Shown here piece by piece: positions 23,467 through 34,429 of a stretch of DNA of 60,000 nucleotides. The notes under the pieces are model-generated. The model was not told the origin of the DNA. It saw nothing but the letters and a program-made list of their open reading frames with translations, and searched no databases. Both the position numbers and the translations under genes were made by a program. Numbering within the stretch: the stretch's first letter is position 1; every line of letters starts with the position of its first letter. Source of the stretch: Adiantum capillus-veneris (lineage: Eukaryota > Streptophyta > Polypodiopsida > Polypodiales > Pteridaceae); NCBI GenBank assembly GCA_014529385.2, contig CM043959.1, positions 62,635,753 through 62,695,752 of the forward strand, written 5' to 3'.

Positions 23467-24224
23467 AGTAACGATCATGCGCCGATTCAATTCATGGTGA
23501 CAAAACAGTATGTGTATGCGATTTGCATGTAAGATTCAAAAATTGCTACAAATTTTATTTTTGAGCATTGATTCTTGTTAATTGTGGTTGTTTTGTGTTA
23601 AGAAGAATATGATTAGTGTTTTGTGTGATGTTTATTGCTAATCAATCTAATCGTTGATTACGTTTTCTTGTTCATGACAACCTGAACTTCATCTCAATTT
23701 TTCTCGCTGTTCTGCTCAAAATTTAGAGAAACGGGAAAAGCGCACTGGAGCGTAGTGCAATGGCACTTTTCATCCAAAACTTGTTCGTCTCCTCGAGCTC
23801 TTCGATTTGAGTTCTAGGTTTGCGTCAATCGGAGTTCGCAGCAGAAAGTTATGCTGTTTTTACTGCAATTGAGCTTGACGCAGCTTTCTTCGTCCTACTT
23901 CTTCGTGAAGCGTCCGCGATCGTTTTTCTTATTTTGGCGTTAACTTTTTCGAGAAGATTTAGCTTTTTGCTATTCATATTGTGTCCGTCAATCTTGCATC
24001 TCACGCCACTCTATTTTGAGGACTCTTTTATTATTAACGTCTCCTTTACCCTACCGTTTTTGGGTGACGTCTCTTACATTTTTGGAAGTTCCTTGAGCAT
24101 CCTTCTTACGTTTATCGTTGACAGAACGCAGTCCTCATATCTCTCTCATTCTCAATTGCGGCCTTCACCATATATGGTGTGCAAATTCTGCGATCTTATC
24201 TTATACGTCTTCTCGCAACAAGAT

Positions 24225-25817
24225 ATGGCTATGAATATTCTCGTCAACGGCTTTCCTTCTGGCCAGCGTTCTGTTCCTCCTTTCCAAGGTCAAGGTTTTC
24301 CAGGATGGAAAGCAAAGATGTTGTTAATTCTTGAAGGCGATGAACTCTCCGATGTTGTTCTTGGAAATCGTGTTTGTCCGCCTCAGCCTGTTGATACGGA
24401 TAATGATAACGTGCTTATCACTGAAGGACCTATATTTGAAGATTGGAATGTTGCCTATACGGATTGGCAACGACGTGATAAAGCAGCTCGTCGGTATATT
24501 CTTTCTGCTCTTACTGATTCCCTTTTGGTTGATATGTACGAACTGCCTACTTCCCACGACGTATGGAAGTACCTTATTGCAAACTTTCAGAAGAAATCTG
24601 TCACAGAAATACTTTATTTGAGAGGGTTGCTTAACAAGTTACAATATGAAGTTGGTACTGCCATGACGGGACATATTGAATCTTTCAAATCTATTATTAA
24701 TCAACTTGCTGCTGCCGGTGATCCTGTTCCACAAAAGCAACTGATTATACTTCTCCTTGATACGGTGAAGGACTCTTCTTATGATAACATTGTTACTATT
24801 CTCTCTAATAAAGATGGTCTTGATTTCGACCAAGCCTGCATGTCTTTAATTGAATACTCTCAACGTCAAGAACGTCGTAATGCTAGTCATGAAACAGCTA
24901 TGATTTCACACGAGGAGACTGAGTCACAACAGATAGAACGGGCTTTTTATGCTCGAAGGCGTCCATTTCAACGAGGAAACCGCAGAGGTGGCCGTCGCGG
25001 TAATATTTTCTCTCGTCTCAAATTTCCTAATAAGCAATGTTCTTACTGCAACAGAAATGGCTATACTGAAGATGATTGTTGGGCACGTCAATATGATGAA
25101 GAACACAATATTACCACAAAACAACCACGTTTATCTAGAGACTCTTCTTCTTCTTCTTGTGAATATTGTGGACGATCTGATCATCCCACTCATATGTGCT
25201 ATAAGCGTCGATTCGACACAGATCGGAATAGAGCATATGCTACTGAACATCGAAACAACATTGTACCAGAAACAAGCTGCGTCCTATGTTCAGTTGCTCT
25301 AGACAGAATACTTCATGTACGCGATGGATCACTTTTTATTGTCGATTCTGGTGCTACAGAAAATATGACATATCAGTCTAAGTGGCTTCATAACTATCAT
25401 CCACTGCCAGTTCAACGTGTTGTTTATCTTGCCGATGATACTACTTGTCAAGTAAAGGGTATTGGAGACTTATATCTTGGTACCTTATCTTCTTCCACTC
25501 GAATTTTGCAAGGAGTATTACATGTACCAGATCTTCAACGTAATCTTCTTTCAGTTGCTAGACTTGTTGATCTTGGTCTGTTTGTTGGATTTGATCATAC
25601 CAAATGCCGAATTGAGAAAGATGGACAGACTATAGCCACTGCTCCTCGAAATGGTAATTTGTTTGAACTCTCTCTCAACGATGCTGTAGCAAATGTTATC
25701 ACTGCTCCAGGTGATCATGATTACAAAGTATGGCATCACCGTTTTGTTCATGCTGATTTCTCAAAACTCCTTGATATTCAACGTCGTGATCTTGTTCATG
25801 GCATGGATCGATCTTAA
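24225..25817 (+). pseudogene. gag-protease-integrase start of the young Copia polyprotein
   Basis: ATG at 24225 (MAMNILVNGFPSGQ) opens the polyprotein; the frame is also open for 135 codons upstream but has no ATG there. Gag (about 24290-24880) has the WKAKMLLILEGDELSD and WKYLIANFQKK blocks. Two zinc knuckles follow. The first, CSYCNRNGYTEDDC, has Tyr in place of the zinc-binding His; the second, CEYCGRSDHPTHMC, is intact. The protease motif is DSGA (25344-25355). The GAG-pre-integrase region begins with VWHHRFVHADF. At 25806-25813 a GATCGATC duplication, compared with the single GATC of the older copy, shifts the frame, so translation stops at 25817 before CEFC of the integrase zinc finger. 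Ribosomal frameshifting is not a normal feature here, so I read this as a disabling mutation. Confidence 0.85.
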
Positions 25818-28416
25818 AGCCCATCCTCATATGGGAATTTGTGAATTTTGTGCTCTTGGGAAACACAATCGCAAACCCTTTCCTCTTTCAAATACAACTC
25901 ATTCTCATGACATATTGGATCTTGTTCATACTGATATATGTGGACCTCTACCTTCTTCGAGATCACAATATCGCTACTTCATTACTTTCATTGATGATTT
26001 CTCAAGGTATACGACTGTATTTCTACTTAGACAAAAATCTGAAGCCTTATCTGTTTTCAAACAGTTCCACAAGGCTGCGGAACTTCAAACTGGTCGTCGC
26101 CTTAAGAAGCTTCGTAGTGACAATGGAGGCGAATATGTTTCTCGAGAGTTTGTGAGTTACTGTGCTGACAGTGGAATTCATCATGAACACACTATTCCAT
26201 ATTCGCCTCAACAGAACGGTGTTGCTGAACGAAAGAATCGCACTATTCTCAATGCTGTAAGATGTATGCTGATTCATTCTGGCTTATCTCGTGTTTTTTG
26301 GGCTGAAGCTACTTTGACAACAGTATTTATTCAGAATCATCTTCCTACTACTGCACCCTCTGGTAAGATACCCATCACAGCATGGACAGGAGACATTCCT
26401 TCTGTATCTCATTTTCGAACCTTTGGATGTATTGCTTATATTCATGTTCCCAAAGAAACACGAACAAAGCTTGATGCTCCTGGTCTTAAAGTTATTTTTA
26501 TTGGATATTCTGACACTTCCAAAGGCTACAAATTCTATGACCCTTCCTCCAAGAAAGTAATTGTGAATCGTGATGCTACTTTTAACGAACAGCTTATGGG
26601 AGGCTCATGGTCCATGGATGATTCTGATGATACTAAATCATTGCTTCAAGCTTTTCCATTTCTTTCAGAAGATGAAACTCTTCCGATAGAGCAACTTTCC
26701 TCTTCACGACCATCCATTCCGAATGTCGCCAATGATGATATTGATATTTTTGTTGATCTGCCTATTGATTTTGAACATGGCTCATGTCATGTTTATGATG
26801 ACGATATTGCTGATAATGCATTTTCTACTTCCGAAGATCCAGTTACTTATGATGAAGCTATTTCTTCACCACAAAAGGATCAATGGCAAGAGGCTATGGA
26901 AGCAGAGTACGATTCTCTTATCTCTAAAGGTACATGGATACTAACTGAATTACCTCCTGGTCGTATAGCTATTAAATGTAAGTGGGTGTATAAGACAAAA
27001 GTAAAAGCAGATGGATCTTTTGACAAGTTCAAGGCGCGTTTAGTTGCAAAAGGTTATTCCCAAGTAGCTGGTGTTGATTATCAAGAGACTTTTTCACCAG
27101 TTGTTCGCATTACAAGTGTTCGAGTTTTATTGGCATTTGCTGTTCAATTTGATTTAGAAGCTCATCAAATGGATGTGCGAATTGCTTTTCTTAATGGTGA
27201 CTTGGAAGAGGAAATTTATATGGAACAACCAGAAGGGTTTGTTATTCCAGGTAAAGAAGACCTTGTTGCTCAACTCCATAAGGCACTATATGGTCTCAAA
27301 CAAGCTTCGCGAGCCTGGTATACAAAATTTGATCTTTTTCTCACCTCTAAAGGATTCATCTCTTGCTCGTCAGACCCCAGCTTATACATAAAACGCCAAG
27401 GTAGCAGTTTTGTGATTCTTGCTCTTTATGTGGATGATACCATCCTTGTTTCCAATGATTTGGGATTTCTTCAGCAAGTGAAAAAGTTATTGTCTTCTGC
27501 ATTTGATATGGTGGATCTTGGAGAGATTCACTCGTGTCTTGGCATTCAAATCCAACGGAACCGTACAAAAGGTATTTTATTCCTTCGACAGTCAAAGTTT
27601 ATTGCAAATACTATTCAAAAATTTGGTATGGAATCTGCACATTCAGCCAACACACCTTGTCTTGCAAGCTCTACGAAGAACACTTCTGACAATGGCGGTC
27701 AACTTGTCACAAATCAACCTTATGCTAACTTGATTGGATGTCTTCAGTTTGTTGGCATGAACACTCGTCCTGATATTTTGTTTGCTGCTAATTATCTTGG
27801 ACAACATCTTGCATGTCCTTCTCTTAAGCATTGGTCTGCTGCAAAGCGTGTGTTGAAATACTTGAAAGGCACTACAGATTTTGGTTTAGTCTATCGACGA
27901 CAACTCACATCGGATTCTATGCAATCTCTTTCTCTTTTGGGTTACACAGATGCAGACTGGGCAAGCTCACATTTATCTATGCGATCTACTAGTGGAAATT
28001 GCTTCTTTATAAATGGTTGTCTTGTTTCTTGGACTAGCAAGAAACAACATTGTGTTGCAGTTTCTACGACTGAGTCAGAATATGTTGCGGCATCACTTGC
28101 AGCTCGTGAGTTGATTTGGCCTCGACAAATGCTAGTTGATATTGGTCACTCTCCTCTTTCTAGCACACCCTTGCGGTGTGACAACCAAAGTGCTATTAGT
28201 CTTGCAAAAGACTATGTTCAACATAATAAGTCAAAGCACATTGCTGTCCATTATCATTATGTCAGGTATGAAGTACGCAAAGGAACCATTATGGTTGAAC
28301 ACTGTCGAATTGACCAGATGATTGCAGACATTTTGACTAAAGGCCTCAACGAGTCACGTTTCATCCTCTTGCGCTCGGAGCTTGGAGTTGCTTCGACCTT
28401 ACTCTTTCTAGATTAG
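25810..28416 (+). pseudogene. integrase-RT-RNase H part of the young Copia polyprotein
   Basis: The frame is open from 25693 to 28416. True homology begins after the GATC duplication at CEFCALGKHNRKPF. The integrase catalytic triad is complete: Asp at 25933 (HTDICGP), Asp at 26119 (SDNGGEY) and Glu at 26227 (GVAERKN), with exactly 35 residues between the last two. Reverse transcriptase has KCKWVYKTKVKADG, QMDVRIAFLNGDL and the YVDD active site at 27427-27438. RNase H has YTDADWASS, STTESEYVA and RCDNQSAI, ending with ADILTKGL. No stop occurs in about 870 codons. Its only defect is upstream, where it is out of frame with gag. It acts in reverse transcription and integration of the element. Confidence 0.9.
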
Positions 28417-28651
28417 CTTCTTTGCTATTGTAATAGCTTTGTACATATGACATTGTAATCTTTTAGGTACCATGCACTATGCACACTCCACATTTGCACA
28501 TTGTGATCTCTAAGTCACTTGAATATTTGTACATAGATGCACAATTCACTTTCACATCATCATCGCTGGTTCATATTTTCACATTGTATAGGGGCTTGGG
28601 TTTTTCCCTTGAACTCCCCAAGGGTTTTTTCATCCAAAGCTAGAGACCTTT

Positions 28652-28664
28652 GTTTGAGTGGGGG
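28652..28664 (+). other. Polypurine tract of the young Copia element
   Basis: GAGTGGGGG abuts the 3' LTR and would prime plus-strand DNA synthesis. The same tract is found inverted at 18267-18278 in the older copy. Confidence 0.8.
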
Positions 28665-28805
28665 TGTTGGAGCTATATATGGCTCACTCTACTCAACTTG
28701 GTCTCACCTATATATTTGTATCTTGTCCTCAATATGAATCAGTCTTTGGGAGCGTATATGGTGTGTCTCTTGTCTCGTCTCTCTCTTTCTCTCTACATCT
28801 CAACA
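28665..28805 (+). repeat. 3' LTR of the young Copia element
   Basis: 141 bases, differing from the 5' LTR by one T/C transition about 26 bases in. Confidence 0.92.
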
Positions 28806-28823
28806 GTTACCACTCTATTATCA

Positions 28824-28966
28824 TGTTGAGATGTAGAGAGAAAGAGAGAGAGATGAGACAAGAGACACACCATGTACGCTCCCAAAGACTGATTCATGTT
28901 GAGGACAAGATACAAATATATAGGTGAGACCAAGTTGAGTAGAGTGAGCCATATATAGCTCCAACA
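28824..28966 (-). repeat. 5' LTR of the old Copia element
   Basis: 143 bases in inverted orientation, only 18 bases from the 3' LTR of the young copy. The 18 intervening bases are the start of the old element's degenerate primer site (TGATAATAGAG on the minus strand, for TGGTATCAGAG). Confidence 0.88.
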
Positions 28967-29801
28967 CTATAGACTTGCACATGAACATGCTCTTTATCAT
29001 TGGAATGATAGGAAAGTGTCAAAGGACCTTTGTAGGGATAAATTTTCCTTGTGTGTCCTCTCTGTACCTCTTTGATCCACAATTGGGACATTGTTCTAAA
29101 TTTTCATACTCATTGCAAAAAGATATACAATCATTAGGACATGCATGCATCTTGTGATAACACAAGCCCAAATTAGTAAGAATATTTTTAGGGGCTGGAC
29201 GGGTAGGGGGACATGTGATTTCCTTCTGGCAAGATTTGCTCGTTGAGAAACCTGTCGTGACATGAACACATAGACGTCCCTTGATCAAATTATTGAAATG
29301 CAGCTTGCACTTGATCATGCTTAGGATACAATGTATTTACCTAAAAAGCTCTGTGATGGAGGTGTCAGACCACCCGTATGCAAATTAAGCATTGCCAAAG
29401 TGGTACGGAGAACTGATATTTTCTCACCATTGTAAACCGGCATGCATGCAAGAGTTTGAATCATTTCGTCCTTCTTATCATTGCTATCATGCCATCCATA
29501 TGGACGGGATGGCTAAGGTTGATTGAAAGTATTGCCTTGAATGATGTCCTCTTCTATGTTTTCAATGATGGGATCCATGCCAAAGAATGTTTCTAACGTC
29601 TACTCCATCTCTACTTCTTGAAATGCCACATCAGGTATTGGGTGGGAGGACTCAGTCATGATGGTTGTTCATTTGAAAATCGTCTTCTCTGGGATGAAGT
29701 TGGAGCAATATCTACTTGCGGAGTTTAATCTATTGTCTCTGGACCATGAGACCGATAACGCAGGTCTTGTAGTTTCTCTTTCGGAAAGAGACCGTGATTG
29801 C
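28967..29801 (-). pseudogene. CACTA TNP2 transposase, N-terminal and middle part (outer element)
   Basis: Reading leftward from 29801: FPKEKLQDLRYRSHG, a TAA, TPQVDIAPTSSQRRRF, then FFGMDPIIENIEEDI, MPVYNGEK, LTTLAML-type sequence (here RTTLAMLNLHTG), ILTNLGLCYHKMHACPNDC, YENLEQCPNCGSKRYRED, GKFIPTKVL, a TGA, HFPIIPMIK and FMCKSI, where the Copia LTR interrupts it. 'HACPNDC' and 'CPNCG' are the conserved Cys motifs of plant TNP2 proteins. The sequence resumes at 18125 on the other side of the Copia block. Stops at several places, mostly in codons that would be Gln or Arg, show decay. Confidence 0.8.
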
Positions 29802-29945
29802 CACTACAAGAGGTACTTCACATTAGCGATGCTTGCAGTGTGATGCTCAAAAGTGCAAACACACGACATCGCTATGAGGGCACTAAGTTACTTGTAACTT
29901 AGCGACACTTATAGCGATGCCCATAGCCACGTCTATAGCGACGCC
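29802..29945. repeat. Left terminal and subterminal repeats, second CACTA
   Basis: The terminal repeat is followed by AGCGATG, TAGCGACAC, ATAGCGATGCC and CTATAGCGACGCC, the same motif family seen in inverted form at the other end. Confidence 0.75.
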
Positions 29946-29989
29946 GACAGGGGTAAAAAATAACCGAGAGCGTCTGAAAACTTAGATCT

Positions 29990-30188
29990 CAGATCTGAGT
30001 TTTCGGCGCTCAAGCAAGCAAAGGTAGCCCGCGCTCTCCCTCTCTCTCTCTTTCTTCTCCACACACACACATACACGAGGAGAGGAAGGAGAGCCAGGTG
30101 TTCTCCTTCCCTCTCCTCTCTCTCATGTTTCCTTCCCGTCTTTCTCTCTCTCTCCCTCTCTCTCTCTCTCACACACACACATTGTGTT

Positions 30189-30235
<47 letters not shown>

Positions 30236-30295
30236 ACATGCATAAACAAAAAACACACACACACATGCATAAACAAAGAATCCATACACATACAC

Positions 30296-30334
<39 letters not shown>

Positions 30335-30340
30335 AGAAGA
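29990..30340. repeat. Clustered CT/CA/GA microsatellites in the second CACTA
   Basis: CT and CA tracts at 30036-30180 are followed by (GA)n at 30191-30232 and 30298-30330. The pyrimidine and purine tracts are complementary, so the DNA could fold into a long imperfect hairpin. Confidence 0.8.
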
Positions 30341-30760
30341 AGAAGAGAGTTTTACCATCGTAGGAAACTATCCCAGAGACCTTAAAGATCTAGCCGATGA
30401 GGAGTTGAACTTAAGACCTCTTATTCAAGAGGGAAATGGCATAACCAATCTACCACACTTGGGTGATAGAAAGGTTATACCATTTTCCTGTTTTTATTGG
30501 CACACACACACACACACACGAGAAGAAGAGGATTTTAACGTCGTAGGAAACTATCCGAAGAGACCTTAAAGATCTAGCCGATGACGAGTTGAACTCAAGA
30601 GGGAAATGGCATAAGCAATCTACCACACTTTGGTGATACAAAGGTTATACCATTTTCCTCTTTTTATTGGCATACACACACACCCACACATACACACACA
30701 CACACACGAGAAGAAGAGAGTTTTAACGTCGTAGGAAACTATCCCAAGAGACGTTAAAGA
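30335..30760 (-). repeat. About 186-bp tandem repeat with tRNA-like (SINE-type) heads
   Basis: Units start near 30339, 30525 and 30711 (third partial), each beginning GAGAAGAAGA. On the minus strand units 1 and 2 carry tRNA-like sequence: GGTAGATTGGTTATGCC, like a D-arm/box A, and TTCAACTCCTCATCGGC, like a T-arm/box B. In unit 1 an anticodon-arm-like hairpin CCTCTT-GAAT-AAGAGG lies between them (30388-30455). Unit 2 has lost about 15 bases including half of that hairpin. This is not a functional tRNA because the acceptor stem and D-stem are not intact. A tRNA-derived SINE head is the best reading. Confidence 0.45.
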
Positions 30761-30975
30761 TTAGGTTAGATTAGATTTACGTTAGATTAGATTTAGGTTT
30801 ATTTTTAGTTAGATTTACGTTAGATTAGATTTATGTTTATTTACATTAGATTTAGATTTACGTTAAATTAGATTAGATTTATGTTTATTTTGAGTTTAAG
30901 ATTAAATTAGATCTAGATTTATGTTCGATGGACTAGATTTTTTTAGATTTAGGTTAGATTTTAGTGCATGTCAAT
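30757..30975. repeat. Degenerate GATTAGATTTA minisatellite
   Basis: Variants of TTAGATTAGATTTACG and TTTAGGTTTATTT repeat about ten times with no coding sense. Confidence 0.75.
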
Positions 30976-31490
30976 GAAGGTTCGCTTTGCATGTCAATGA
31001 AGGTGCGCTCATGATGGTAAGCATTGTATGAAAAACACTGAAAAAGACTCCGTTTTCCTACATGAGAAAATTTCCTGCGCTCACAGCCTAGACAGTCCAT
31101 GCGAACCAGCAATTCCACTTGCATGTTCGACTGCTGCTACCATACAATTAGCCATCATGATCAGCCAATGGAAGAGAAGATTGAGCCTACATAGAAATTA
31201 GTGATGCAAGATGAGGATTCTAAGGGTCACACACACACACACACTGCACACCCCGTCAAATCTAGAGTAAGAATTAATTGCTTTGAGTAGGCATCAGGCT
31301 ACATTGCAAGAATGGCGTAGCTGCATGCTACATACAAATATCTACTGTGAAAAGATGTTAAGATGCTATGAAATGCTACAACTAGAGAAGAGGCAAAGGG
31401 GTTTGTCCACTACATGCACTATCATGTAGACGTGGGAGTACTCTCGGGGTTGTGCGACGAAGGTAAGTTTGCAATGTACGACTAGTGACT
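30976..31490. other. No gene recognised (inside the second CACTA)
   Basis: The region between the minisatellite and the DUF4216 remnant holds a short (CA) tract at about 31227-31244 and no coding-like sequence. Confidence 0.4.
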
Positions 31491-31496
31491 TTCTAG

Positions 31497-32330
31497 ATGT
31501 TTGAATGGCCACTCATAATCTTTGTTGGTTTTGGTATAAGTCATACACAGCAGCATGGTGTAAAGGTCTACATTTTAGGGTGGAACGGATTGACAAAAAG
31601 CGTTTTACTCAAGATAGTCGAATCATGGAAAAATTTGAATAGTCTAGTTGATGACGGTCTTCTGATGCAGATCCTATGGTCGTAGAACTCACTTACTTCG
31701 GCACATTACAAGAGATTTTGAGGATCGATTATAGAGGATTTTTTGTCGACTTGTTCATCGTGCAATGGTTCAAGATAATCATGTAGGGTCGCAACGCTAT
31801 TGTGCATAGAGGAGAGTCTGGTTTTCTTGAGGTGGATTCAACTAAGAAATGGAATGACCTAAGAGAAACTTTTGCACTACCCAAGCATTGTGAACAAGTA
31901 AGTATGTAAATAGTTAACATCCAATTTTAGAAGTTATGTGCTTGGAATCTCTCATGTAAGTTATGTGGCTCTGGCAGGTGATATTTCATCCTACAAAGTC
32001 TGCATCAAACTGGTGGTACCTCATAGAGGTAGCCTCTCGTAGTGCACGAATGTATGAAGGCTACCATGTGCCAATCACAGTGGCATCAATGGAGGAGATC
32101 AGAGAAGATGTTCAATGAGAAGCCGCTGAGGTGGTGCTAGACGAGCATTAAGCTGCTACTCTCCATGGGGTGCATGCAGAGGATCTACAGAATGAAACGG
32201 AGGACATCTGTTTAAATGGAGAGCTCTATATAGATATAGGAAGTTATGCTGAGCTTTGCAAGGATGAGAGAGAGAGACCTCTTAAAGCCATAAATATTGT
32301 ATTTCAACAATCTAGCTCCGTTTTATAATG
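31497..32330 (+). pseudogene. DUF4216-type remnant of the second CACTA element
   Basis: About 31681-31890 reads FGTLQEILRIDYRGFFVDLF and VQWFKIIM, then a TAG, then GRNAIVHRGESGF and TFALPKHCEQ. After a donor GTAAGT near 31898 and an acceptor GGCAG at 31978 it continues VIFHPTKSASNWWYLIEVAS to about 32330. 'YRGFF', 'QWFK' and 'LPKHCEQV.F.P' match the DUF4216 pattern of the outer element. It carries several stops. No TNP2 core lies upstream, in agreement with an internal deletion. Confidence 0.65.
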
Positions 32331-32416
32331 TATATTGTATTCGCGTGGCTTTTTGTCCATTCTGTCTATATGCGTCATTGCGCCATTGTCTACACAAGAA
32401 TTCCTCCCCCTTTATG

Positions 32417-32458
32417 AGTCCCCTCTCTCTCTTCTCTCTCTCTCTCTCTCTCTCTCTA
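32417..32458. repeat. (CT)n microsatellite
   Basis: CT tract in the intron or leader just before the second ORF. Confidence 0.85.
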
Positions 32459-32524
32459 CTTGTCCATGTTTTCTTCTCCATTCATTCAATATTAAGTTTA
32501 AATGTTCGTGTTTTTAATGCAGGT

Positions 32525-33670
32525 ATGGATGATGAGGAGTTTCTTTCTTCTTTGTCACCCCAGCACAGAGAGTGGTATGTGGAGCGACATCGCTATGGTG
32601 CACCATTGTGCATTCCTACTCCGGCCGCATCCCCCTTTGTTTCGAAGCATTCAGCGCGCTCCGAAGCTTCGTGTCAACGAGACGGACTTCACACTCGTCT
32701 CATCGCCAGCGCTCTAGTGGTGGCATCGGCGATTGTTGTGGGGATGCCACCGCCGATGCCTCGACACCGCCTCGTGTTCAACGAGGCTCTTTACCCTCCC
32801 CTTCTTTGCCCGCCCCAACACCAGCCATGGCATCGCCATCTACACCAGGTTTTGCGCGGCTTACGGCCATTCTTATCGGCTAGACACCACTAGCTACTCC
32901 TCCAAGAGTCACTCCAGTCGACACTCCTCGCTTCGGGGCCTAGACTACAGTGGAGACACCTGACGTCCATACCCCGTCGACACACGGCTAGAGACACCTA
33001 CCAGGACACCCAGGTTCACGCGTCACCGGCGAGAGGGCTTGCCTTACTCCGTCGACTTCAGCTGCGGCATCATCTTGGATGATGAAGGCAAGAAGGTGAT
33101 TTTGCGCATGCCCGGTCTTTTCTCTCAAGTATGTAGACACTACATACTAAACACCTAGAGTGAAGTACCAAGTGATTTAAAAGACAGAGTCATCAGCATG
33201 CTTCATGATGAGTTTCCCGTTCCAACACGGGATGACCGCTTCAATGAAGAAGTGATGAAGGTTTGAATGCACGAATACTGCTAGCACAAGCATTCCGAAG
33301 TACAAAAAGCAATTAAGCATGGGTAGAACAACCCAAAATGGCTAGCCAAAGAAGATTGGAAGAATGCGAAGAGAGTAGCGCGCGAGAATCCCCACAAGTG
33401 GAACCAACAAAAGGAGGCAGCCAGAGCGCGAGTAGAGGCAGGGAGCTCGCACCACTTGGGGAGCGGCGGGTGGGCATCATTTATGGCCGATTTTGTAAGT
33501 GTTTTCTCATTTCTCTTTAGGCTTGATAGTTTAGGATTTAGGGGTTTTTAAATTCTAACATAATGGATTCTTTGTATATTTTGACAGTGGTCGCTGTGAC
33601 AGGATGTGACTCCACACCGTACAAGCGCGAGTACGCAGGCAGGAAGGGCTTAAACGCCCTGATAGGCATT
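32525..33670 (+). pseudogene. CACTA second ORF (Transposase_24-like), second element
   Basis: After an acceptor TGCAG at 32518-32522, ATG 32525 opens MDDEEFLSSLSPQHREWYVE. A Pro/Ser-rich linker follows. Then, after frame changes, come SCGIILDDEGKKVILRMPG, DRVISMLHDEFPVPTRDDRF and, from about 33344, WLAKEDWKNAKRVARENPHK, WNQQKEAARARVEAGSSHHL and GSGGWASFMADF up to a donor GTAAGTG at 33496. A further small exon may lie at 33588-33690. The Trp/Lys-rich 'W...W' block and 'GSGGWA.F' are characteristic of the plant CACTA second protein. At least three in-frame stops are present between 33150 and 33340. Confidence 0.65.
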
Positions 33671-33689
33671 CTGAGTTCTCACGGAGGCA

Positions 33690-34240
33690 TGGTTAGTCTT
33701 CGGGTTTACTCTTTTCTATTTGTTGTATTGTTTTATAAACGTCGCTATGTTTATACTTACAAAAAGCTGTCTTATTGTTTTTTTTTTGCCACTTGGACGC
33801 GATGAGACGTTTGATTAGATGACGTCAATTTAGCTGTAGCTAGATAGCATTAGTTTCCTTTTGTCATAGCATATGTATCATGAGATGACGTTTATACGTC
33901 TTTTTGAAAACCATGTATATTTTTCAATAATGCCAATGGTGTTGTAACTATTACATTTGCAAAGTTTAACCAATCAAGTCATTTTGCCTATGATGTGTAC
34001 AATTGTCATTGATTTACTTTCATCAGTTTTGTATCTTTATTCTCCAAAAAATATTATGAATGATGGAGTTAATGGTTATATTGTCTTGTGGGTGACTACT
34101 TTGGGTCTATATCTAACCTTGCACTTTCTTTCAAAAGTGAATCAATTAATGAAACATTCAATATGGTTGATGGGTGGCTGGGCATCCAATGTCTTGCCAC
34201 CAATTTTTTTTTCTCTTGGACGCCACTATGATCGTCACTA
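33690..34240. other. AT-rich 3' part of the second CACTA, no gene
   Basis: No coding-like frame. From 34230 the sequence passes into the subterminal TATAGCGACG repeats. Confidence 0.45.
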
Positions 34241-34429
34241 TATAAGGCTCTACAGCATCGCTATAGGTGGCCTATAAACGTCTCTATAGGCGTCGCTATA
34301 TAGTGACGTCTATAGCGACGCATATAGCGACGTTCCCGTATCGACGCTCTTAGCGACATTGGGGAGTATTAAAATCCAATGTATTTCCGTCGCTAATAGC
34401 GTCACCAGTGCACACAACCTCTTGTAGTG
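34240..34429. repeat. Right terminal and subterminal repeats, second CACTA
   Basis: At least six copies of CTATAGCGACG-like motifs precede the inverted terminal repeat ending at 34429. Confidence 0.75.

Larger units (their letters stand above)
23314..28805 (+). mobile_element. Young Ty1/copia retrotransposon (plus strand)
   Basis: It is nearly complete at 5492 bases. LTRs of 141 bases (23314-23454 and 28665-28805) differ at one position. An initiator-tRNA-Met primer site directly follows the 5' LTR and a GAGTGGGGG polypurine tract directly precedes the 3' LTR. Flanks share GTTA (four bases), and five bases do not match exactly. It inserted into the leader, just past the primer-binding site, of the older copy on the opposite strand. 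The domain order protease-integrase-RT-RNase H and the YVDD motif assign it to Ty1/copia. Its only gross defect is a 4-base duplication in pol. Confidence 0.93.
18126..28966 (-). mobile_element. Old Ty1/copia retrotransposon (minus strand)
   Basis: It is bounded by LTRs at 18126-18266 (3' LTR) and 28824-28966 (5' LTR), with flanking CTATT and CTATA, a 5-base target duplication with one mismatch. The coding part (18.5-22.5 kb) is gag-pol of the same family as the plus-strand element nested inside it. The two LTRs differ at about eight positions plus a 2-base indel, so it is clearly older than the nested copy. It inserted into the TNP2 gene of the outer CACTA element: TNP2 sequence ends at 28967 on one side and resumes at 18125 on the other. 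Confidence 0.85.
29802..34429 (+). mobile_element. Second CACTA (En/Spm) element, nested in the outer one
   Basis: Perfect 13-base terminal inverted repeats, CACTACAAGAGGT at 29802-29814 and its complement at 34417-34429, bound 4628 bases. Flanking triplets are TGC and TAC, a 3-base target duplication with one C/T-type difference. Both ends carry subterminal motifs of the type TATAGCGACG (29840-29945 and 34240-34360). Inside, on the plus strand, are a DUF4216-type remnant and a second-ORF remnant. The TNP2 catalytic part is missing, so it is a deletion derivative that would depend on another copy. On the minus strand the outer TNP2 frame runs up to one end and resumes at the other. Confidence 0.85.

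Noticed and set aside
23820-24224. Upstream extension of the Copia gag ORF
   Set aside because: The frame is open for 135 codons but has no ATG and lies in the leader; the gag-like protein begins at 24225.
30388-30455. Functional tRNA gene
   Set aside because: Box-like elements and one hairpin are present but no complete acceptor and D stems, and it is part of a tandem repeat; a SINE-type relic is more likely.
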